DNA of 64,000 nucleotides from a virus: positions 48,887 through 112,886 of IMG/VR virus record IMGVR_UViG_3300031469_000005. The stretch is one strand, 5' to 3'. The notes beneath the pieces are model-generated. The model did no database searches and was not told where the DNA came from. It saw only the letters and a list, made by a program, of their open reading frames with translations. How positions within the stretch are numbered: position 1 is the first letter of the stretch; every line of letters begins with the position of its first letter. The position numbers and the translations under genes are program-made. Of this stretch, positions 47,691-57,236 are shown piece by piece.

Positions 47691-47698
47691 TTAAGTAT
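47691..47698 (-). promoter_or_regulatory. ATACTTAA motif, candidate late promoter
   Basis: Minus strand ATACTTAA, 21 nt before ATG 47669. It overlaps the stop codon of the GIY-YIG gene. Confidence 0.5.
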
Positions 47699-48494
47699 TC
47701 TTGATCCAAGCATTGATATCGTCGTGTTCATACAACCAGATGTGATTTCTATGAATTTTATTTTTTTGATCACGAGTACGTCTGCTCACTTGTAATCCGG
47801 AAAATCCATCCTCTGAAACGCCTCCAGTAAAATCGTATCGTTTTACGAAATTTCCGTCAAGAGAATACGAACAAACAGGTTTTCGAATTGCCTTTAATTG
47901 TGCAATCTTGCATTTTTGAGGAATTCCCTGGCCAAGTAATTTTTTTGTTTGACTGACCTTTTTTCCCATCTCGGGGTCGCGTTTTTTCCCACGAAAAGGT
48001 GATGGCTTACCAAAATTAGGATTTCTCTCTCCCGATCGTGATTTACTCATTTGAACGATTGATTCTAGTTTGTGTTTTCTTCCAACCATTGAAAATCGAA
48101 ATTTATCCAAATTTTGAGGGTTTTCGATCTGGTATTTTTTAACTGATTCGCTGATTTGTTTTCTCACGGACGACGGAATTGTTTGATTGTTTCCACCCAA
48201 CATGATGTTATATCCCCAATTTTCATCCGTTGAATTTGCGTCACGTATTAATGAAATTTCAGCTTCATTTAAAATTCGTAAAAGTTCGTGTTTGTCATTT
48301 GATCTTACTGTATACAAAACGGAGAAATCAAAATTTTCAATTCCGTGCTTTTGCATTGAGTGACACAAATGACGATTATGTCCTCCTAGCCTTTTTATGT
48401 GTTCATGCCAACGTTGTTCGACAGAACGAGATGTTTGTCCGATGTAAACCTTGTCATTGACAAGATTTTTGATTTGATAAACATGACCTAACAT
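47691..48494 (-). CDS. GIY-YIG homing endonuclease
   Basis: 267 aa. The GIY-YIG core reads HVYQIKNLVNDKVYIGQT, followed by the catalytic Arg in RWHEHIKRL, the NAEISLI Glu region and WGYNIMLGGN. Downstream are NUMOD3-like and NUMOD1-like modules (RKHKLESIVQMSKS, KPVCSYSLDGNFVKRYD) that bind DNA. It starts at the stop of the sheath gene (TAATG), directly downstream, like a free-standing homing gene inserted in a virion operon. A truncated GIY-YIG copy lies at 52562-52762. Confidence 0.9.
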   Translation of the reverse strand: MLGHVYQIKNLVNDKVYIGQTSRSVEQRWHEHIKRLGGHNRHLCHSMQKHGIENFDFSVLYTVRSNDKHELLRILNEAEISLIRDANSTDENWGYNIMLGGNNQTIPSSVRKQISESVKKYQIENPQNLDKFRFSMVGRKHKLESIVQMSKSRSGERNPNFGKPSPFRGKKRDPEMGKKVSQTKKLLGQGIPQKCKIAQLKAIRKPVCSYSLDGNFVKRYDFTGGVSEDGFSGLQVSRRTRDQKNKIHRNHIWLYEHDDINAWIKNT

Positions 48495-51400
48495 TACTCA
48501 GCCGTGACGTTGTTTGTCACGACGAAATCCAGGGAGATGAATTCCATCGTGCGAGTGGGTTGAACGAATATCATACCCCTGATTACACCATTCAAAATAT
48601 CTTGTTGCGTCGTCGTGCTTGAATCGATCACGACCTTGAATGATTCAAGACCAGCAAGGGCTTGAACACGTTGCAATTTTGGGGTGACGGCAGATGAGAA
48701 CCTTGCCAATGTGACCTGGCGGTTCGGTTCGAACACCATCGTCCGAGCGATCGCTCTCACATCTCGACGTAGATCGATCAGCAACCTACGAACGTTAACC
48801 CGATCAAGGGCGGAAGCAGCAACCTGGAGAGTTTTCTGACCCCAGACCACAACACCACCCTTTGCATTCGTACCGGCACTTGCGTTGCCCGGGAATGCAA
48901 CGAGAGGATTAACGTCAACATCGTAAAGGGAATCCATGTTCTCCTTTGAAAGACCCACTCGAGCCTCTTGGACGGTTGGAAGGGCGCCTCGTGTGAACCC
49001 TGCCGCTGCGAACCATGGATGACCGACCGAGTCGTTGAGAGCGAACGCTCCAAGAACCGCGACGGAAGGAGGACAAACGACGTTCGTCTTCGTGGTTGGA
49101 TCTTGCATGACAACGTCCGGGAAGTACGCCGCTGCAAAGCTGGAATCCATCGAACGATTTGCGAATCGATCCACGGTCTTGCTGACGTCGGGCAGCTGAG
49201 AATCAGCTGTGACAATGTCGGAGTTCGTATCAAGCTGCTCGATGTCCATGATGTACATGGCATCTCGACGATCATCGCTTTCCATCGCTTCGACGGCGGA
49301 GTTAGAGATGATGGGGTGGCGAATTCCGGGAATTGCGAGAAGTTGAATGTCAACCTCAGTAGCATTCTTGATCAGATCAAGAGCCTTGAGGTACGTACGA
49401 ACGTTCGGTCCGTTCGACGTTCCACGGTTCGAGTTGTTCATGTCAGCGGTCACCGCAGTGTTATTTAATTCAGCCTCATCGCGATCGAATAGATTGGTAC
49501 CATTGAATCCACCCTGAATGAAGGTGGTGAATTTCAAAAAGCTTCGATTCGATTGATTGAAGTCTTCAAGTGCAAGTCTTCGAGTCTTTGTTGAATCACT
49601 CGTGACAATGTTTCCATCACGAACGTAGACAGCATCGTCCCATTCTTGAGCATCAGCAAGAAGGTTTGATCCGGTTACTACCTTGATGTTGTCAAGCGAG
49701 AAGGCACCGAGGTTGAAGCGATCAGCATCGAGGATACCGTTCGCAGTCGTATCAGATGTGCCTTCGTTTCCACCAGCAACAACGTTCTGAGTCGATGTCA
49801 TGAAATCGGGATAGTACTTCGCATGTGAAGCAAGAGCCTTATTCACGAGAGTTGAACCGTTCGGAGTTGTGGGTGAGGTTACATGCTCGAATTGAACGCC
49901 CCAGTAAAGGAGGGGATTCACTGCACGTTTCTGTCCGGTTCCCGTTGAAATGTTCTGACGGAATGGAACGGGTGGCGTGACAACGTTCTTCATCGGCGTT
50001 ACGCTGATCAATTGCGTTGAAACAACCGGTGAAAGTGGTGCCGAACCCGAGGTCACAAGGTGAGCATGTCCTCTGAAACCAAGAGGAAGTGCGGTTGCAT
50101 CAACTGTTTGATTGTCAACGTCGCTCGACATTTCAACTCGAATCAGGTTAGAATTCGCTGGGAATTGTCCCTGAATCGCAATCTTTTGCGATGCTTCCGA
50201 TTTATCAAAGTCAAAGTAAACGTTCGCATCGCCGATGATCTTTGCAATGTAACGATCCGAAGAAGGATTAAGATCGAGTCCGCGCCAGGCTTCTAAAGGC
50301 TTCAGATCCGTATCACGATCGAACCAATCACGAACAACCAGATCGAACGTACCGTAACGATTCGCAGGATCACTTGAAGGGGAGATGTTTTCGATCGACA
50401 ACTTGTAGCTCGTTGAAATTCCCGAACCATCATCCAAGGCATGAACCTTGAATAGGTTCGTTCGATTTCCACCGAAACGTTGCGAGGTGAACCACGGCGA
50501 AGCAGCATGACGGAAACGATCCTCAAAGTTCTCGAAGTTGGGAACCGTCGAAGAACCAACGTTACGAGCCAAAGAACCCGTCAGCAGGAATGCTGCAGAT
50601 TCAGTTCCCGACTTTTGATTCGTACTAGCACCCGAACCGCTCAACGTGCTGATGATACCTGAACCCGTGACAGTCGCCGTGGAAGGGTGAACGTCCCAGT
50701 ATGAATAAAGGTAATGACCAGCTTGTTGCAGGCTGTACGGGTCCTTGTTCAAAACGTTACCAAAGTAGTTCGGTGACGTCAGGTCGAATGAAGCGGTGAT
50801 CACGTTCGGATACGCAACGTTAGTTCCCTTGTGACCGTTCAACAAGAGGACGAAATCTTGCTTAGCAACACCGTTCGCAAGAAGCACAACCGAACCTTGC
50901 GCTGTACCTTGACCGCTCGTGTCACTTGCAATCGCAGTCGAGGTTGGAGCGACGCTCGTGCCTTCAAACGAAGACGATAGACGAAGAACCACGCCAGAAG
51001 CCGCCATCAACACTCCACGAAGAATCGGCAGCGCGGTGTTACCTGATTGCAAAGACGCCGAACTGAAAACACCTGAACCAGCGGATTCCGACATCAAGCA
51101 ACCTAGCATGTACGTACGTCCAGGAATGCCATTTGCATTCGCGTAGGGATTCGTAGCCAAGATACCGTCGGCATTGTTATCAGGTTGCTGTTCACCAACA
51201 ACGAACCCCGCGGAGGTTACTGAACCCGCAGTGTTGCCAGTTAGGTTACGCCTCTTACCATCACCAACGCCGAGAACCTTCACGAAGGTAGCAGCACCAG
51301 CGTTTCTGAGCCATTCAGTCACCGCCAGCGGACCGAATTTCTTGCCGTCGGTGTTACCGAACTTTGCGTAGAAATCATTGATTAGACCGACAGTTACGGG

Positions 51401-51538
51401 AACGAATGCGGGGCCTCGCGTCGATGTTCCAATGACACCAGCAGGAACACCCGTGGGGGTCGCATTGACCGCACCCGAAAGGTCGATCTCTCTAGCGGTA
51501 ACGCCCGCACTTCCAAATTTAACGTTAGCGTTTGACAA
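48494..51538 (-). CDS. Tail sheath protein (first paralogue)
   Basis: 1014 aa, against 659 for T4 gp18, so it has a large insertion in the middle. TTG start with the ribosome site GGAGA. N-terminus has the sheath pattern GVTAREIDLS, VPAGVIGTSTRGPAFVPVTV. The C-terminal 120 residues match the T4 sheath: VNPLVAFPGNAS, VVVWGQKTLQ, ALDRVNVRRLLIDL and QPTRTMEFISLDFVVTNN. The sheath contracts to drive the tail tube through the host envelope. A second paralogue at 52794-55802 has about equal length. Confidence 0.93.
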   Translation of the reverse strand: MSNANVKFGSAGVTAREIDLSGAVNATPTGVPAGVIGTSTRGPAFVPVTVGLINDFYAKFGNTDGKKFGPLAVTEWLRNAGAATFVKVLGVGDGKRRNLTGNTAGSVTSAGFVVGEQQPDNNADGILATNPYANANGIPGRTYMLGCLMSESAGSGVFSSASLQSGNTALPILRGVLMAASGVVLRLSSSFEGTSVAPTSTAIASDTSGQGTAQGSVVLLANGVAKQDFVLLLNGHKGTNVAYPNVITASFDLTSPNYFGNVLNKDPYSLQQAGHYLYSYWDVHPSTATVTGSGIISTLSGSGASTNQKSGTESAAFLLTGSLARNVGSSTVPNFENFEDRFRHAASPWFTSQRFGGNRTNLFKVHALDDGSGISTSYKLSIENISPSSDPANRYGTFDLVVRDWFDRDTDLKPLEAWRGLDLNPSSDRYIAKIIGDANVYFDFDKSEASQKIAIQGQFPANSNLIRVEMSSDVDNQTVDATALPLGFRGHAHLVTSGSAPLSPVVSTQLISVTPMKNVVTPPVPFRQNISTGTGQKRAVNPLLYWGVQFEHVTSPTTPNGSTLVNKALASHAKYYPDFMTSTQNVVAGGNEGTSDTTANGILDADRFNLGAFSLDNIKVVTGSNLLADAQEWDDAVYVRDGNIVTSDSTKTRRLALEDFNQSNRSFLKFTTFIQGGFNGTNLFDRDEAELNNTAVTADMNNSNRGTSNGPNVRTYLKALDLIKNATEVDIQLLAIPGIRHPIISNSAVEAMESDDRRDAMYIMDIEQLDTNSDIVTADSQLPDVSKTVDRFANRSMDSSFAAAYFPDVVMQDPTTKTNVVCPPSVAVLGAFALNDSVGHPWFAAAGFTRGALPTVQEARVGLSKENMDSLYDVDVNPLVAFPGNASAGTNAKGGVVVWGQKTLQVAASALDRVNVRRLLIDLRRDVRAIARTMVFEPNRQVTLARFSSAVTPKLQRVQALAGLESFKVVIDSSTTTQQDILNGVIRGMIFVQPTRTMEFISLDFVVTNNVTAE

Positions 51539-51571
51539 TTTATATCTTCTCCGTGGGAAAAATTACCTAAC

Positions 51572-51579
51572 TTAAGTAT
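51572..51579 (-). promoter_or_regulatory. ATACTTAA motif, candidate late promoter
   Basis: Minus strand ATACTTAA, 33 nt before the TTG start of the sheath gene. Confidence 0.55.
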
Positions 51580-51648
51580 GAATTAGGTATGGCGACTTCA
51601 GGGGAAAATATCGTGAATGATTCTGATATCGTTCATAGATAATCACAT

Positions 51649-52419
51649 ATGATTCACGTTATTCGTTCGTACGTTAGAATTCTTCTTGAAAATTGGGAGA
51701 ATGAGGATGAATTGCCTGATTACAAGAAAGTAACTGGTAAGACTTCATGGGCAAATCTACATAATGCCGCTCATAGAATGAACGACGAGGTCGATCGAAT
51801 GATGATGTACGGCGGAGGCGTTTCAGAAGTTGATGCTGAGACTGCAAGAAAATTGCTAAACATGCATGGTGGTAACAGTCATCAACAAAAGCATGGAGAT
51901 GAAAAGATCATTGAACACGTTGACGCTGAAGACGGTGTTGGTAAAGCGCTTAAAAGATACATTGAATGGGAAACGAACAATTACCTTAAATGGAAAGCCA
52001 TGTTTGATAAGCGGCGCGAATTTCTCGATAATAAACTTGAAACGATGCGAAAGAAATGGGAAAACCCTCCGAACGAAAGTTATCGTGAATACGAATTGTT
52101 AGACATTGGATTCAATAATTTTTCTGAGGATCGAGAAGGTACGTTTCAGGACATTGTAGATTTTTACGAAAATCAATTTAATGAAGAAAATGAACCTCCG
52201 ACCGTTCATCGTAAAACGACAACGAACGACAACGAACGTAGGATCCTATCGTACACGACGGATTCACGAGGAGCTTGGACTGGAAACGGTGGAAGGATTC
52301 GTCCGAACAAAAGCATCACAATAGATGAATTACTCGCGAACGGTTATAAAATCCTTGGTGGTGTGGGCCGAATGATGGGGGCGCCAGGCGAAAGCGAAAT
52401 CACGTTTATTAAAATGTGA
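51649..52419 (+). CDS. Virion-block protein, 256 aa
   Basis: Only sizeable rightward gene between the sheath genes. MIHVIRSYVRILLENWENED is a version of the shared N-terminal helix. Next come a helical region with Trp/Lys (YIEWETNNYLKWKAMFDKR) and a C-terminal domain (KSITIDELLANGYKILGGVG). Function unknown; may be a protein that needs the N-terminal helix for packaging into the head. Confidence 0.55.
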   Translation: MIHVIRSYVRILLENWENEDELPDYKKVTGKTSWANLHNAAHRMNDEVDRMMMYGGGVSEVDAETARKLLNMHGGNSHQQKHGDEKIIEHVDAEDGVGKALKRYIEWETNNYLKWKAMFDKRREFLDNKLETMRKKWENPPNESYREYELLDIGFNNFSEDREGTFQDIVDFYENQFNEENEPPTVHRKTTTNDNERRILSYTTDSRGAWTGNGGRIRPNKSITIDELLANGYKILGGVGRMMGAPGESEITFIKM

Positions 52420-52447
52420 AGTTATTCACGTTCACGTATTTCCAAGC

Positions 52448-52561
52448 ATGTCCACCTTTTGTGGATTTTGTGATTCCGCGAGCACAATTGATGATGCTCA
52501 TCTTGCTGATTTCATGACACGAGATGCCTCACTGATTGATTCAAATGTTGAGATGATTTGA
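52448..52561 (+). CDS. Possible small CxxC protein, 37 aa
   Basis: MSTFCGFCDSASTIDDAHLA is a short frame with one CxxC, ending exactly where the convergent gene ends. No promoter or ribosome site noticed. Confidence 0.35.
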   Translation: MSTFCGFCDSASTIDDAHLADFMTRDASLIDSNVEMI

Positions 52562-52762
52562 TCATTCTGTAATTGGTGGACCGGTATTTAACGCTGAATA
52601 AAGGTGCAATTTCCAGCGTTCGCTCATCAGAATTTTTGACTTACAATCAATTTGTTCTTGATTCATTTCGTTTAACGGAACAAGGTCAATGGTGTCTCGA
52701 GGGGTGAATCCCACATAAACCTTGCCATTGACCTTGTTCGTATGCTTGTAAACGATGTACAC
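52562..52762 (-). pseudogene. Truncated GIY-YIG endonuclease
   Basis: 66 aa. It keeps the GIY-YIG strands (MYIVYKHTNKVNGKVYVGFT) and the Arg helix (ERWKLHLYSALN) but stops before the catalytic Glu region and any DNA-binding module. It lies just downstream of the second sheath gene, in the same position as the complete GIY-YIG gene beside the first sheath. Probably a remnant. Confidence 0.65.
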
Positions 52763-52793
52763 AGTTAATTGTACATCGTTTCGTCATTGAGAG

Positions 52794-55700
52794 TTAGACG
52801 AACTCGACACCGCTTTGAGTGACGATGAATGAGATCTCCACGAATTCTGCGACTCGAGTTGGAACCACAACGATTCGACCATTCATTCGATTCAGGTCAA
52901 GATCCGCTTTCGTATTATTACTCTCGTTACAAACGACCTGGAATCGTTCAATTCCTTGTTGAGCTTGAATGAGACCGAGTTGTAGAGTAACATCACCGAC
53001 AAACTTATTTCGAATGTTCGGAGTATTCTGTTCGAATGTTAGACCGTTAGCGATGTTGACAACGACTCGTTTTACCTCTAGAAGGGTTCTACGAACGTTG
53101 ACTCTGTCAAGACTGCTTTTCGCGATCTGCAGTGTTTTTTGACCGTAAATGACAAATCCTTGTCGAGGAAATGTTGCGATTGGATTAATTCTTGATTCAT
53201 AAAGCCTATCTCGTTCAGGTGATGATAACCTGACCTCAGCGTTTTTAACAAAATCCAATGCTGCGCGATTAAATCCTGCGGGCGCGAACCATGGATAAGA
53301 GATCCTGTCATTAAACCCTATCGCTCCGAGAGCGACGACCGAGCTCGGCACCTTCACTCGACGCTTGTTGAATTCGTCATCGATGAAGCAATCCGAATAG
53401 TAACAACCAGCGTAGTTGTTATCGATTGCACGTGAATCAAGGGCGGAGGCCGTCTTGTCAACATCCGGTGTGACCGTACCATCCTCAAACAAACGAACAG
53501 CGTTCTCATCGTACGACGGGATGTCCATGATGTAGAATGCGAACCCGTAATTCTTTGCACGTTGTGCGGCGAGATCGGTCAAGAATGGTTCACGAATTCC
53601 CGGCATTACGAGGAGGTTCGTGTTCATCGTTTGCTTGTCGGTCATGATCTTCAGTGCGGTATTGAAAGATACCACGCCGTTGTTCTGTTGACCGGTTCCA
53701 GCTGCGTTGACAAGCAATCCCGGCGAAACGTAGGATGAATTAGCACCACCACCCGTATCGAACGAAGTTGACTTATCGTTCAGCTTAGTAGCATCACGAT
53801 CGAGGAAGTTTGTTCCATCGTATCCACCTTGCATGAAGGTCACGAACTTGGAGAATCCAACGAATTTATTGAAGTTAGCAGGAGAATCCTTCGCAAGGAT
53901 CGTAGCAAGGGTGACTCGACGACCCAATACACCATCATCGATTCGGTAATCGGTTGAATCCGAGATACCGTTTCGTAGGTAAGCAACCTCCTTCATGTGA
54001 TCGTTGACGGATGCCGTCAACTGCGTGATGGAGGAGTTAGAGAATGCAACCCTTGAAAGTGAGAACTTGTTGTTGTTGAAAGTGTCGGCACCCGAGCCAG
54101 TGACAAGAACATCCAACTTCTCAATTCCCAGGAACTTTGTGTACGATGCTAGGAGCTCGTTCTTCTCAGAAACGATGTTCGCGTTCAGAGGATTCGTGTT
54201 CCTTTCGAACTTAACTCCCCAATACAATTGCTGGCTCGCAATCTCAGTCGGACCAGGTTGACCCGGCCAGAGAGGATTCGAAATTGTTCCCTTGGTTACC
54301 TTATACCTAAACGGTACGGGAGGAACGATCGAACCCGAGAGTACCTCTGCGACAGCTCCCTGCAACACTCCACCGATACGAGCCCCCGTTGACGTCGTGT
54401 CAGTCAATGTGTTGTTCGTCTTCAATGCATGCAGACCACGGAAACCAAAGGGAAGTGAATTCTGAGGAATCGTACCGTCATCGACGGCGGAATTCATCAC
54501 AATCCTGATTCGTTTGGAGACGTTATTGTATTTACCAAAAGTCACGATACGACGTTCGGTATCAACCGTGGCGTCAAAGTTGTAGGTGACATGGCGATCG
54601 CCGATCAACTTAGCAACGTAACTCTCATCGCTTGGATTCAAAGTGCAATTCGGAAACCGCTCAAGTACTTGTGGATTCACGTCGGTGTCGTTGTAATCAC
54701 GAACCTCGACAGTGAATGAACCGAATGGATTCGACTCATCAACCGATGCCTTGATGTTGCTGATCGCAATCTTGTAAAGTTGATTAGCGAATTCGCCATC
54801 GTCAAGCGCTTGGAAACTGAAAAGATCGTACTCAGCAGAACCGAAAGGTTGGGAGATGAACGACGTGGTCGAAGGCGTCTGGTAACGAGAATCGAATGCA
54901 CCGAACGCTTGACGCATTGTCGTGGTCGGTTCACCCGAATTCGCGGATGTTGCAGTCGTTCCTGATAGGACACCAACCGTCGTGGGGAATGCAATCTCGT
55001 CATCAACCGCAAAATCAGCAAGCAAGTAATGTTGATCCTGAACGAATCGATCTGGATCGCGGTTCATCACCTTGGCGAAGTAATCAACGTCGGAAGGATC
55101 GAACGAAGCAGTGAAGATCTTCACGCCCGAGGCTCCATCAACGTTTGAGAACGTATTTCCAAGCGTTGACGAGATGACGATCTTGATCTTGTCATTCACA
55201 ACGAGAGCGCTGTCATTCGGTCCCGCAGCAGTGAATGCACCGACCGCTGATTCATTACCATCAAGAACCATCAACCGTGAACCAGAAGCCATCATGACCA
55301 TACCACGAACAAGCGATACCGCTGATCCCTGGAATGAATCGTTATCTGTGAACATTGGCATTCCGAATGCTTCGTTCGCCTGCAACGTGTGACGTGCAAC
55401 TAAGAACTGTACAGCACCGTTATGACGACCGCGAGAATCGTGTGCAGCAACCGTACCTTCAATCTTGACACCAGCCGCGGCCGTTCGGCCTGTCAACGCA
55501 GTGGTAGAAATTTGTGCGTCAGTCTGATTAGCACCAGCCCCAAGAACACGAAGGTACGTCAGCGACGTTCGATGCTTGAGGAACTCATTGACCGCGTACG
55601 GACCCATCTTCTTTGGATCAAGATCCCCAAAGACTGCACGGAATTCGTCCATGCTTCCGATCGTCACGGGAACGAAGGCGGGACCGCGTTGAGCGGTACC

Positions 55701-55802
55701 AATGACGCCAGCGGGAGTGCCCACCGGATTCTGTGGGACGACCGTTGATCTGTCGATCTCACGATCGTATGCGTTTGGACTGCGAAAGGTTTCGTTTGAC
55801 AT
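52794..55802 (-). CDS. Tail sheath protein (second paralogue)
   Basis: 1002 aa. N-terminus YDREIDRSTVVPQNP, VGTPAGVIGTAQRGPAFVPV and C-terminus INPIATFPRQGFVIYGQKTL, DRVNVRRTLLEV, VPTRVAEFVEISFIV match the sheath family and the first paralogue. Ribosome site GGAGA before the ATG. Two different sheath subunits in one phage could form a mixed sheath or two alternative ones. The paralogues differ mainly in the middle. Confidence 0.93.
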   Translation of the reverse strand: MSNETFRSPNAYDREIDRSTVVPQNPVGTPAGVIGTAQRGPAFVPVTIGSMDEFRAVFGDLDPKKMGPYAVNEFLKHRTSLTYLRVLGAGANQTDAQISTTALTGRTAAAGVKIEGTVAAHDSRGRHNGAVQFLVARHTLQANEAFGMPMFTDNDSFQGSAVSLVRGMVMMASGSRLMVLDGNESAVGAFTAAGPNDSALVVNDKIKIVISSTLGNTFSNVDGASGVKIFTASFDPSDVDYFAKVMNRDPDRFVQDQHYLLADFAVDDEIAFPTTVGVLSGTTATSANSGEPTTTMRQAFGAFDSRYQTPSTTSFISQPFGSAEYDLFSFQALDDGEFANQLYKIAISNIKASVDESNPFGSFTVEVRDYNDTDVNPQVLERFPNCTLNPSDESYVAKLIGDRHVTYNFDATVDTERRIVTFGKYNNVSKRIRIVMNSAVDDGTIPQNSLPFGFRGLHALKTNNTLTDTTSTGARIGGVLQGAVAEVLSGSIVPPVPFRYKVTKGTISNPLWPGQPGPTEIASQQLYWGVKFERNTNPLNANIVSEKNELLASYTKFLGIEKLDVLVTGSGADTFNNNKFSLSRVAFSNSSITQLTASVNDHMKEVAYLRNGISDSTDYRIDDGVLGRRVTLATILAKDSPANFNKFVGFSKFVTFMQGGYDGTNFLDRDATKLNDKSTSFDTGGGANSSYVSPGLLVNAAGTGQQNNGVVSFNTALKIMTDKQTMNTNLLVMPGIREPFLTDLAAQRAKNYGFAFYIMDIPSYDENAVRLFEDGTVTPDVDKTASALDSRAIDNNYAGCYYSDCFIDDEFNKRRVKVPSSVVALGAIGFNDRISYPWFAPAGFNRAALDFVKNAEVRLSSPERDRLYESRINPIATFPRQGFVIYGQKTLQIAKSSLDRVNVRRTLLEVKRVVVNIANGLTFEQNTPNIRNKFVGDVTLQLGLIQAQQGIERFQVVCNESNNTKADLDLNRMNGRIVVVPTRVAEFVEISFIVTQSGVEFV

Positions 55803-55917
55803 TACAATGAATTCTCCATATGGACTATTGCGACTGAGCGAAAGTCCTTTGCTTCCAATAAATAGGTTATTGAAAGTCAGAAGTAAAAATCAACGTCAAA
55901 CGAGTGTCAAGAATGAA

Positions 55918-57186
55918 TCAATCTTCGATCGTCGTTATCGCAACACCATCAATTTCAGAAATGCTTGAATAGATTGTTTCTCCCGTCGCAGCATTCTGGT
56001 TCTTGATCTTTAGGTACCTCTTCGTTTTCTTACCATTTGAATCAACGCCCGTGAACGTTCGGTACCGTGTTGCGATCCTCTGTCGAGATTGCTTGATCGC
56101 GGGATCGTTTTCCCCCGTCTTGTAAAGCAACGTATCGTTCGTCTCCCTTTGATCGCGACGTTTCGATGCCTTCAACGATGACGGTATGGTTGGATCGTCG
56201 GCACCCAAGAAAACATCTTCGCCAGCAACTGCGTCGGGATCGTTGAAGGACGATATCGAGAACGAGATCGAAGGATTGCTGACGTACCGGCGAACCGCGA
56301 TCGGTTGACCGGGAGATTCCCCCGCAAGGATGTAGCTTGGAACCGTGATGTTGAACGTGTACTTGATCGTCCTTTCATCGTTCGCCATGTTATCGAAGTT
56401 GTTTTGGGGAGAATACGAATTCCCATCAACGGTTGCAATGACCCAATAACCCTTGTTCGAATCAATGCGCCAGGAATTTCCCTGTGGTAGGAACGAGGAG
56501 ATGATTGACGTGATGATCTCGTTCATTTGAGTGATGTACTGACACCACACAATGACCTCGTACGTTGCCGTGTAGAATTGTGGTTGAGGAAGTACGATCG
56601 TTTCCCATACCTCGTTTCCAAGATCAGGTAACAACAACCCGTTTTGTCTCACGGTTGGATCTTCCTTCATGTCACCGATTTCCGATGATGTTGAGATCTG
56701 ATCATCAAGCAATTCGTCATCATTGTTCAAAGCGACGTTCGATTGATTCTTCACGAGAAGACGATTGATCAAGCTTTGATGCGAACGATTTCGCCCGTTC
56801 AGACGACGCTTGATCTGCATCGATCCAGTGTTCTGGTTCATGCCCCTGCCGGTGACGTCGTTCTGAACGTTCTGTTCAATGCTTGTACGACCCATCACGA
56901 TTGCGGGGATGATCAGCGTTCCGTTCTTGTCACGAGGTGTAGCTTTACGTAGCAACGCCCACTTCTCACCAGATGTGAATATGACGGGAACACGTCTCAC
57001 GCCTTCACGTGTGTTGACCATCAACGGAAGCTCAGAATTGAAGAATTCAAACAACGCGCGGTCAGTGTCCTCTATTCCGAATGACGGAACGTGAAGATCG
57101 CCTGATGAGGAACTACCTTCGAATCCTGTTTCTAAAGGGGGAACTCCGAAACGTTGTTGCGATCGAGGATTGTAACGGGTAGGCAC
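55918..57186 (-). CDS. Neck/tail-completion-like virion protein, 422 aa
   Basis: GTG 57186 (MPTRYNPRSQQRFGVPPLETG) is preferred because an ATACTTAA motif ends 4 nt before it; the frame is open to 57243. The sequence shows FFNSELPLMVNTREGVRRVP, VPVIFTSGEKWALLRK and a beta-rich body. It has the style of a T4-type tail completion or connector protein, next to the sheath genes. Family not identified. Confidence 0.6.
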   Translation of the reverse strand: MPTRYNPRSQQRFGVPPLETGFEGSSSSGDLHVPSFGIEDTDRALFEFFNSELPLMVNTREGVRRVPVIFTSGEKWALLRKATPRDKNGTLIIPAIVMGRTSIEQNVQNDVTGRGMNQNTGSMQIKRRLNGRNRSHQSLINRLLVKNQSNVALNNDDELLDDQISTSSEIGDMKEDPTVRQNGLLLPDLGNEVWETIVLPQPQFYTATYEVIVWCQYITQMNEIITSIISSFLPQGNSWRIDSNKGYWVIATVDGNSYSPQNNFDNMANDERTIKYTFNITVPSYILAGESPGQPIAVRRYVSNPSISFSISSFNDPDAVAGEDVFLGADDPTIPSSLKASKRRDQRETNDTLLYKTGENDPAIKQSRQRIATRYRTFTGVDSNGKKTKRYLKIKNQNAATGETIYSSISEIDGVAITTIED

Positions 57187-57190
57187 ATAG

Positions 57191-57198
57191 TTAAGTAT
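57191..57198 (-). promoter_or_regulatory. ATACTTAA motif, candidate late promoter
   Basis: Minus strand ATACTTAA, 4 nt before GTG 57186, in the divergent gap to the 57237 gene. Confidence 0.5.
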
Positions 57199-57236
57199 GA
57201 TATGAATTTTCTTTACGAACTTGCGAGTGTGTTCTG

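Noticed and set aside
47691-51538. Group I intron with a GIY-YIG gene in the sheath gene
   Set aside because: Sheath and endonuclease frames are both intact and merely adjacent, so the endonuclease is free-standing.
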